Shown: in pieces, positions 6,683-12,806 of the stretch | How the letters are laid out: every line of letters begins with the position of its first letter | Position numbering within the stretch: the stretch's first letter is position 1 | Assembly (NCBI GenBank): GCA_022709605.1 | Contig: JAKLIM010000073.1 | Span: 1-12,806, forward strand | Length of the DNA stretch: 12,806 nucleotides | From: Bacteroidota bacterium | Lineage (GTDB): Bacteria > Bacteroidota > Bacteroidia > Bacteroidales > Paludibacteraceae | Direction of reading: 5' to 3' | Notes under the pieces: model-generated | Told to the model about the DNA's origin: nothing | Database searches by the model: none | Seen by the model: only the letters and a program-made list of their open reading frames with translations | Made by a program: the position numbers and the translations under genes

Positions 6683-9600
6683 ATGAATAAAAAAAACAAA
6701 TTTCAATGCAATGTGCTTAGAAAATTGAAACTGTTAGCGATTTTTTGCAGTTTAAGTATTGCAATGTTTGCTCAAACAAAATCAATATCGGGTGTTGTAA
6801 AATCAGCAGAAGATGGCGAGAGTTTAATTGGTGTAACTGTAATGGTAAAAGGAACTACAACCGGCACGATTACAAATATTGATGGTAAATACACTTTAAC
6901 CGTACCTAATTCAGATGCTGTATTGGTATTTTCAATGATTGGAATGCAGAAGGCAGAACAAAAAGTCGGAGCTAATACCATTATTAATATTACATTATCT
7001 TCAGAAACAAAACTTATTGACGAAGTGGTAGTTACAGGTTATACAACGCAAAAGAAAGCCGACCTGACAGGAGCGATTTCGGTTGTAAATATTGATGAAA
7101 TGAAAAAATCAGCAGAAAACAATCCATTCAAATCGTTGCAGGGAAGAGTGGCCGGTATGACTGTTACAGCCGATGGAAATCCAAGCGGATCTGCAAGCAT
7201 TCGCATCAGGGGTATAGGGACACTGAATAACAATGACCCACTTCTTATCATTGATGGTGTACCTACAAAAGGAGGAATGCACGAACTTAATTCCAATGAC
7301 ATAGAAAGCATTCAGGTTTTAAAAGATGCAGCTGCAGCAAGTATTTATGGATCGAGAGCCGGTAATGGTGTAATTATTATCACTACGAAACAAGGAAAAA
7401 CAGGAAAAATGCGGGTTGATTTCGACAGTTATGTGACTGCCACCTCTTATAACAACCCTTTAAATGTTTTAAATTCTAAAGAATACGGTCAGGCTATGTG
7501 GCAAGCTGCAGTAAACAGTGGTAGCGACCCAAACACCAATAATATCGGCTACCGTTTCGATTGGAATTATGATGGTGAAAGTGCTATACCGGTACTGAAC
7601 AATATGTTTTTACCGAAGTACCTGGATGCAGAAAAAACAATGTATTCCAGTGACACCGATTGGTTCGATGAAGTATCCAGAACCGGTATTATACAATCGC
7701 ACAACTTATCGGTAAGCAATGGTACTGAAAAAGGAAAATATTTCTTTTCGCTTGGCTATTTTGAAAACGAAGGAACCATCAGGTATTCAAAATTTGATCG
7801 CATTTCAGCGCGTATAAACAGTGATTATAAATTATTAAATGGCTTACTGACGATTGGTGAAAACTTCACGCTTAACCGCACATCAGAAGTTCAGTCGCCG
7901 GGCGATGTACTCGATTTATCGTTGAAAGCATTGCCTATGGTTCCTGTTCATACAATCGATGGAGAAGGCTGGGGAGGTCCATCAAAAGGGATGAATGACC
8001 GACAGAACCCTGTTCGACTTATCACTTTCAATAAAGACAATCCTTACCAATACTGGCGTACATTCGGCAATGCTTATGCCGACCTGGAGCCGGTGAAAGA
8101 TTTACATTTCAGAACCAGCATGGGTATTGACTACGGCAATTTCTTTAAAAGATACATGCAGCGCACATATCAATCCGGATTTCTTAGCAATACGATCAGC
8201 GGTGTAAATCTGGAACAATCTCATTCGATGAAATGGAACTGGACAAATACCGCCGCATACAAAAAAAGCATAGGCAAAAACAGTTTCGATGTACTGGCCG
8301 GTATGGAAATGTTTCGTCAAACCGATATAAATTTCAATGCTTATACTTCGGGCGAAAATGCATTTACAGTGGAAACTCCCGAATATATGTGGCCTGGAGT
8401 AAGTACCGGCAAAGCACAGGTTGGTGGTGGTGAAACCGGATATTCGTTGCTTTCGTATTTTGGAAAGGCTAATTATGTGTACGCTGATAAGTACCTTGCC
8501 TCAGCCACAATTCGTCACGATGGTTCATCCCGTTTTGGTAAGAACAACCGTTTTGGAACATTCCCGGCCGTTTCGGTGGGTTGGAGAATATCGCAGGAAG
8601 ACTTTTTGGAGAGTGCCAAAGACATTGTTTCCGATTTGAAACTACGTGCAGGTTGGGGACAAACCGGTAATCAGGAAATTGACAATTATGCTACCTACAC
8701 AATTTTTGTTCCCGACTATGGAGTTGCCGACCCCACATGGAGTATTGTAAATGGAACAGCGTATGACATCACGGGAAATGGCTCAGGTTCATTACCTGCC
8801 GGATTTCGGAAAATACAATCGGGTAACGATGACTTGAAATGGGAAACCACAACTCAGACAAATATTGGTATTGACTATGCATTTTTCGACAATAAATTGT
8901 ATGGTTCGGCCGAATACTATATTAAATCAACCAAAGACATTCTGATTCGTCCGGCTTACCTGGCCGTAGTAGGTGAAGGAGGTGACCGCTGGAGCAATGG
9001 AGCATCGATGGAGAATAAAGGTTTTGAGGTACTGCTTGGTTATAGAAATACCACAAAATTTGGTTTAAAATATGATATTACAGCCAATATTTCAGGTTTC
9101 AGAAACAAAGTTACCTATCTGCCCGAAGATGTACAGAACTCATATGGCGGACGCGAAGGCGACAATATTCTGGGTCGTCCTATCGGATCGTTCTATGGAT
9201 ATGTAGCCGATGGTATATTCAGAAAGCAGGAAGAAGTTGACAATCACGTTGGTCAGGACGGTAAAGCTATTGGCCGTATCCGATACAAAAATGTGTATGA
9301 AGAAGATGGTAAAAACGAAATAAACGCCATGGATCAAACCTGGATTGGAAATCCATTTCCCGATTTTTCTTATGGGTTGAATATTAATCTGGAATACAAG
9401 AACTTTGACATGAGTATGTTCTTTCAGGGAGTACAAGGAGTTGATATTGTAAACAGTGTGAAATATCAAACGGATTTTTGGAGTGTGGATGATGTTAACT
9501 CAAACAAAGGACTACGCGTGCTAAATGCGTTTCATCCTGTGACTAATCCTGATTCGGATATACCCATGCTACAAAACACCAACTCGAATAACGAAGGTCG

Positions 9601-9841
9601 CTTTTCGACTTATTATGTGGAAGATGGCTCGTACCTGAAAGTCAGAAATGTTCAATTAGGTTATACATTACCAAAATCAGCTTTATCGAAAATAAACATC
9701 GAGAAACTCCGGTTTTACATTAGCGGACAGAACTTATACACGATCCATTCAAGTAAATTTACGGGTGTAGATCCCGAAAGTCCCGGATTCGGATATCCTA
9801 TCCCTATGATAAGTACAATTGGATTAAATCTAACTTTTTAA
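6683..9841 (+). CDS. SusC/RagA-family TonB-dependent outer-membrane glycan transporter
   Basis: This 1052-residue protein is the outer-membrane barrel that imports oligosaccharides using TonB-ExbBD energy. A signal peptide (about 1-31, ending MFAQ) precedes a carboxypeptidase-regulatory-like (CarboxypepD_reg) domain at about 35-107. The family segment DEVVVTGY follows at 113-120. The plug (about 125-240) contains RIRGIGTLNNNDPLLIIDGVP and VLKDAAAASIYGSRAGNGVIIITT, hallmarks of the SusC subfamily. The remainder is the 22-strand barrel, ending in GLNLTF with terminal Phe. No N-terminal STN domain is present, so control through an anti-sigma/ECF pair is unlikely. That agrees with the tandem operator repeats upstream. 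susD starts 12 nt after the stop, so the two are cotranscribed. The transported glycan cannot be read from the sequence; the neighbouring GH28 gene suggests a pectic fragment. Confidence 0.97.
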   Translation: MNKKNKFQCNVLRKLKLLAIFCSLSIAMFAQTKSISGVVKSAEDGESLIGVTVMVKGTTTGTITNIDGKYTLTVPNSDAVLVFSMIGMQKAEQKVGANTIINITLSSETKLIDEVVVTGYTTQKKADLTGAISVVNIDEMKKSAENNPFKSLQGRVAGMTVTADGNPSGSASIRIRGIGTLNNNDPLLIIDGVPTKGGMHELNSNDIESIQVLKDAAAASIYGSRAGNGVIIITTKQGKTGKMRVDFDSYVTATSYNNPLNVLNSKEYGQAMWQAAVNSGSDPNTNNIGYRFDWNYDGESAIPVLNNMFLPKYLDAEKTMYSSDTDWFDEVSRTGIIQSHNLSVSNGTEKGKYFFSLGYFENEGTIRYSKFDRISARINSDYKLLNGLLTIGENFTLNRTSEVQSPGDVLDLSLKALPMVPVHTIDGEGWGGPSKGMNDRQNPVRLITFNKDNPYQYWRTFGNAYADLEPVKDLHFRTSMGIDYGNFFKRYMQRTYQSGFLSNTISGVNLEQSHSMKWNWTNTAAYKKSIGKNSFDVLAGMEMFRQTDINFNAYTSGENAFTVETPEYMWPGVSTGKAQVGGGETGYSLLSYFGKANYVYADKYLASATIRHDGSSRFGKNNRFGTFPAVSVGWRISQEDFLESAKDIVSDLKLRAGWGQTGNQEIDNYATYTIFVPDYGVADPTWSIVNGTAYDITGNGSGSLPAGFRKIQSGNDDLKWETTTQTNIGIDYAFFDNKLYGSAEYYIKSTKDILIRPAYLAVVGEGGDRWSNGASMENKGFEVLLGYRNTTKFGLKYDITANISGFRNKVTYLPEDVQNSYGGREGDNILGRPIGSFYGYVADGIFRKQEEVDNHVGQDGKAIGRIRYKNVYEEDGKNEINAMDQTWIGNPFPDFSYGLNINLEYKNFDMSMFFQGVQGVDIVNSVKYQTDFWSVDDVNSNKGLRVLNAFHPVTNPDSDIPMLQNTNSNNEGRFSTYYVEDGSYLKVRNVQLGYTLPKSALSKINIEKLRFYISGQNLYTIHSSKFTGVDPESPGFGYPIPMISTIGLNLTF

Positions 9842-9853
9842 AAATCAACAAAG

Positions 9854-11533
9854 ATGAAAAAATACTTCAATACAGGTCTGATTGGCCTGCTAATAATTTG
9901 CTTTTCGGGATGTACCGATTTTCTGAATGAAGAGCCAACAGGAATTCTGACCACAGAAAACGTACAAACTGCTTACGAGGATGCGCTGACAACAGCTTAC
10001 TCGGCACTTGGAAACGACCACTATAACACACCGCTTAGTTTGTGGCCATATGGTACAGTACGCTCTGATGATGCTTACAAAGGTGGTTCGGGCGAACAGG
10101 ACATTTCTACTTTCCACTTTTTTGAGATATCGAATAATATTTCAACTGAGTTTGCCGAGGTAGATGCGCTTTGGTATCAATGCTATGTATCTATTTCGCG
10201 TGCAAATTCGGCAATCAAGGCAATTAATGCCGCCGAAAATCTAACGAACAAAGAAGCTAAAATAGCTGAAGCACGATTTCTGAGAGGTCACTTCTATTTT
10301 TTACTCAAAATACTGTTTAAAAACATCCCTTATATTGACGAAACCGTTCCTGTGGCTGATTATGGTACAATTTCGAACGTAGCACTGACCAATGACGAAC
10401 TTTGGCAAAAAATTGCTGATGATTTTAAATACGGTGCAGATCATTTGCCCGCAAAACAAATGGACAGAGGACGTACCGATAAATATGCAGCGGCAACATA
10501 TCTTGCCAAAACCTATTTGTACAAAGCCTACAGACAGGAGAACAGTGAATCAAATGAAGTTACTTCGATAAATGCAGCCGATCTGAGCAATGTCGTGACG
10601 TATGCGGATATGGTTATTGGATCACAATATAAACTCGAAAACGATTTTGCTTACAACTTTTTGCCTGGCAGTTACGAGAACGGTTCCGAATCTATATTTG
10701 CAGTGCAGTATTCAAGCGAAGATGGAACAAAATTCGGGCGAGTAAACCTTGGCGATTTACTCTCAGTACCAATGAAATTAGGTTGTTGTGACTTTTTAAA
10801 ACCTTCGCAAACGCTTGTGAATGCATTCAAAACACAAAACGGGCTACCAGCTTTTGAGAATTACAATACCAGCAATAATGGTTATTCGGCACAGAATGAT
10901 CCCCGCCTGTTTCATACAGTAGCCATTCCGGGTTTTGCATACAAATACAATGAGTCATTAATTTATGATGTGGATTGGAACAGAAATCCGGGTACATACG
11001 GAGTTTATGCTTCGTTAAAAGAAAATGTAGATCCTACATGCGATTGTTTTGTTCCCATGGTTCCATTTTATGCCAATACAAAGAATAGAATCGTTATCCG
11101 ATATGCCGACTTATTACTTATGAAAGCCGAAGCATTGATAGAACTGCATCGTGCCAATGAAGCTTTACCTGTAATAAACTCGATACGTAACAGAGCAAAA
11201 AACAGCACTGAAATGATAAAGTATGCCAATGGTTTTGTTGACATCAAACTTTATCAAAACGGTGTAAACTGCAATTGGACTGAAGACTTTGCGCGAAATG
11301 CTCTACGCTGGGAGCGCCGACTTGAGCTGGCTATGGAAAATGGTAGATTCTTCGATTTGGTACGTTGGGGAGTAACTGAGCAGGTCATGGATGAGTATTA
11401 TAACATAGAAAAAAGTCGACGTTCATACTATTCCGGTGCAAACTTCACAAAGAATAAACACGAATATTTGCCTATACCTGAGCAGCAAATCAAGTTTAGC
11501 AAGTATTTATACAAACAAAATCTAGGATATTAA
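9854..11533 (+). CDS. SusD/RagB-family surface glycan-binding lipoprotein
   Basis: The 559-residue product forms the lid of the SusC transporter and binds glycan at the cell surface. Residues 1-19 are a lipoprotein signal with lipobox FSGC and lipidated Cys20, followed by TDFLNEEP, a typical SusD start. The N-terminal SusD-like helical region spans about 22-230, including the TPR-like segment AEARFLRGHFYFLLKILF (138-155). The C-terminal SusD domain spans about 280-559, with IRYADLLLMKAEALIEL (415-431) and LRWERRLELAMENGRFFDLVRWG (484-506), both highly characteristic. The protein ends with the usual LPIPEQQI segment (539-546). Adjacent cysteines occur at 311-312 and more at 396 and 398, which could form disulfides. 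It lies 12 nt after susC and 15 nt before the next lipoprotein gene, forming one operon. The ligand is not predictable from sequence. Confidence 0.97.
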   Translation: MKKYFNTGLIGLLIICFSGCTDFLNEEPTGILTTENVQTAYEDALTTAYSALGNDHYNTPLSLWPYGTVRSDDAYKGGSGEQDISTFHFFEISNNISTEFAEVDALWYQCYVSISRANSAIKAINAAENLTNKEAKIAEARFLRGHFYFLLKILFKNIPYIDETVPVADYGTISNVALTNDELWQKIADDFKYGADHLPAKQMDRGRTDKYAAATYLAKTYLYKAYRQENSESNEVTSINAADLSNVVTYADMVIGSQYKLENDFAYNFLPGSYENGSESIFAVQYSSEDGTKFGRVNLGDLLSVPMKLGCCDFLKPSQTLVNAFKTQNGLPAFENYNTSNNGYSAQNDPRLFHTVAIPGFAYKYNESLIYDVDWNRNPGTYGVYASLKENVDPTCDCFVPMVPFYANTKNRIVIRYADLLLMKAEALIELHRANEALPVINSIRNRAKNSTEMIKYANGFVDIKLYQNGVNCNWTEDFARNALRWERRLELAMENGRFFDLVRWGVTEQVMDEYYNIEKSRRSYYSGANFTKNKHEYLPIPEQQIKFSKYLYKQNLGY

Positions 11534-11548
11534 AAAAACGGAAATGTT

Positions 11549-12655
11549 ATGAAAAAGACAATATATTTTATTGCTATATTATTGATTGCTATTAGCTTTA
11601 CAGCTTGCACTGATATAGAACGTGATACAGTTGATTTAAACGCTGATGTGGAAATTTCATCCTTCACAATCAAAGGAGTTGAAGGCACAATTGACACTGC
11701 AAAACAAACCATTAAACTATTCATGCCTCCGGGCACCGATTTGACCAGTCTGACTACTTCTATTTCCATTTCGGATGGAGCCACTGTTACGCCTGCATCC
11801 GGTTTGTCGATGGATTTCAGTTCATCTTCAACAACTCCCGTTGTTTACAGAGTTTTTAATAAAAACGTTTACAACACTTACAAAGTCACAGTTGAAGAGA
11901 CCAAAGCCAAAATTACCATGTTTAAGGTAGGAGATGCTGTAGGTGATATCAATGAAGCAAACAGAACAATAACTGTGTATGTTCCGGCTGCTACCGACCT
12001 GAAATCGATTACTCCTGTAATTCAATACACTGCCGGTGCAACGATAAGCCCTGTTTCAGGCGAAATAGTTGACTTTACTAATCCTGTGGTGTACACGTTG
12101 AATTATGTTGGCTACCAGTTCAGTTACACAGTAACAGTTCAGCATGGTTCAATTCCGGGCTTAGTCATTTTCAATGGAGAAGATGTAAAACCTGTTTGGG
12201 CTAATATTGCCGCTACTGTAGAAAGCCCTTATGCTAATCCATTAACCGATGGCATAAACACTACGCAGTTTTGTGCTTCAATAATGAAAGCCGGTACTGA
12301 TACCGATGCTGGTGGTAAACCATGGTCGGGTGGAGCGCTGTGGAATAGCTACAAAGTGAACATTAATCCTGCTGAATACGATCGTTTTAGCATTATGGTG
12401 CTGAAAAATGTAGCGGGCGATGTTCAGCTTGAAATCCAATCCGATGGGGAACAAAACAAAGACTGGCTAAAAGTATGGTATTCGGAAGATAATTTAGGCA
12501 AATGGCAAAAACTTACATTCAAAATACCGGAAAACAGAACGGCTGTCATAAACAACATATTGGTAGCTATTCACTGCCATGATGCAGGACAACCTGTTGC
12601 TTTTCCAACGCAACGTATGTATTGGGATGAACTAATTGCACTCCCTAAAGAGTAA
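11549..12655 (+). CDS. SusE-position surface lipoprotein with two DUF5018-like Ig repeats and a jelly-roll-like C-terminal domain
   Basis: The 368-residue product has a lipoprotein signal with lipobox FTAC and lipidated Cys20; the next residues (TDIERD) are acidic, as in surface-exported Bacteroidota lipoproteins. Two related beta-sandwich repeats follow at about 35-117 and 119-198. Each contains the pattern (I/N)xT(I)K/TV..PxxTDLxSxT..I.ISxGATxxPxSG, ending in YxVTV, as in DUF5018-type domains. The C-terminal part (about 200-368) is beta-rich with many Trp (VWANIA, WSGGALWNSYKV, DWLKVWYSEDN, MYWDELIAL) and resembles galactose-binding-like jelly rolls that bind carbohydrate. I infer that the Ig-like repeats hold this domain away from the membrane and that it binds the PUL substrate. 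The gene lies 15 nt after susD and is followed 7 nt past its stop by a terminator hairpin. No catalytic motif was recognised. Confidence 0.82.
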   Translation: MKKTIYFIAILLIAISFTACTDIERDTVDLNADVEISSFTIKGVEGTIDTAKQTIKLFMPPGTDLTSLTTSISISDGATVTPASGLSMDFSSSSTTPVVYRVFNKNVYNTYKVTVEETKAKITMFKVGDAVGDINEANRTITVYVPAATDLKSITPVIQYTAGATISPVSGEIVDFTNPVVYTLNYVGYQFSYTVTVQHGSIPGLVIFNGEDVKPVWANIAATVESPYANPLTDGINTTQFCASIMKAGTDTDAGGKPWSGGALWNSYKVNINPAEYDRFSIMVLKNVAGDVQLEIQSDGEQNKDWLKVWYSEDNLGKWQKLTFKIPENRTAVINNILVAIHCHDAGQPVAFPTQRMYWDELIALPKE

Positions 12656-12662
12656 ATAGAAG

Positions 12663-12703
12663 GTACACTACCAGAAGCAAAAAACTGGTAGTGTACACTT
12701 TTT
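12663..12703 (+). terminator. Strong rho-independent terminator after the susC-susD-lipoprotein operon
   Basis: GTACACTACCAG (12663-12674) and CTGGTAGTGTAC (12685-12696) form a perfect 12-bp stem around a 10-base A-rich loop. AC and five Ts (12699-12703) follow, then a second T-run at 12707-12710. It could fully end the operon or reduce transcription of the following gene. Confidence 0.85.
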
Positions 12704-12770
12704 CAATTTTATAGTTACAAACGTCTCTCTATTCGCCCTAATGCGGATGCAGGATTAAATTAAAAAACAA

Positions 12771-12806
12771 ATGAAAATACCAGGATTACTTTTCATGTTA
12801 TCATTC
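12771..12806 (+). CDS. Start of a probable secreted protein, truncated by the window edge
   Basis: An ATG at 12771 opens a frame reading MKIPGLLFMLSF to the edge, 12 codons. The short basic start followed by hydrophobic residues looks like a signal peptide, and the preceding AAAAAACAA matches A-rich starts elsewhere in the window. No TAnnTTTG box is seen between the terminator and this start, so it may depend on read-through from the susC operon. An additional PUL enzyme or binding protein would be typical at this place, but nothing more can be said. Confidence 0.45.
   Translation, partial: MKIPGLLFMLSF

Noticed and set aside
9140..9469. 109-residue minus-strand ORF inside susC
   Set aside because: It is antisense to the conserved SusC barrel region and has no recognisable features.

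Overview
The window looks like chromosomal DNA of a Bacteroidota member, probably Bacteroidales or a relative outside the classic gut Bacteroides. Evidence: a SusC/SusD pair, a C-terminal type IX secretion (T9SS) sorting domain, AT-rich spacers, A-rich start contexts instead of strong Shine-Dalgarno sites, and promoter-like TAnnTTTG (-7) boxes. No mobile element, CRISPR array, tRNA or rRNA was seen.

Layout, left to right. (1) On the minus strand, cut by the left edge, is a GH28 polygalacturonase with its signal peptide and three of the four family active-site motifs. (2) A 374-base divergent spacer follows. (3) Two plus-strand genes come next: ribosome maturation factor rimM and a membrane protein with a PGLGQ motif (DUF5683-like). 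(4) A 1051-residue secreted protein follows: BNR_4 beta-propeller, LamG-like domain, bacterial Ig-like domain, second LamG domain, T9SS tail. (5) A 558-base spacer holds a terminator, tandem operator-like repeats, a promoter and a long leader. (6) A tight operon follows: SusC-type TonB-dependent transporter, SusD-type glycan-binding lipoprotein, and a SusE-position surface lipoprotein. It ends in a strong hairpin. (7) The first 12 codons of another probable secreted protein run off the right edge.

Together this is a polysaccharide utilisation locus (PUL) split by two apparently unrelated genes. GH28 indicates a pectic substrate (homogalacturonan or rhamnogalacturonan). The propeller protein belongs to a fold used by several rhamnose/uronate-active lyases and hydrolases, so it is the most likely second enzyme. 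SusD and the third lipoprotein would capture oligosaccharides at the cell surface for import by SusC.

The most interesting observation is regulatory. The promoters of the minus-strand GH28 gene and of susC, more than 5 kb apart, carry a similar directly repeated element (TGTATCAAA(A)TT(T/G)ACA-like). It is on the coding strand in both, with copies 21-22 nt apart, and the proximal copy ends 21-22 nt before a TAnnTTTG box. This suggests one activator controls both arms; its gene is not in the window. No wholly new system could be demonstrated.
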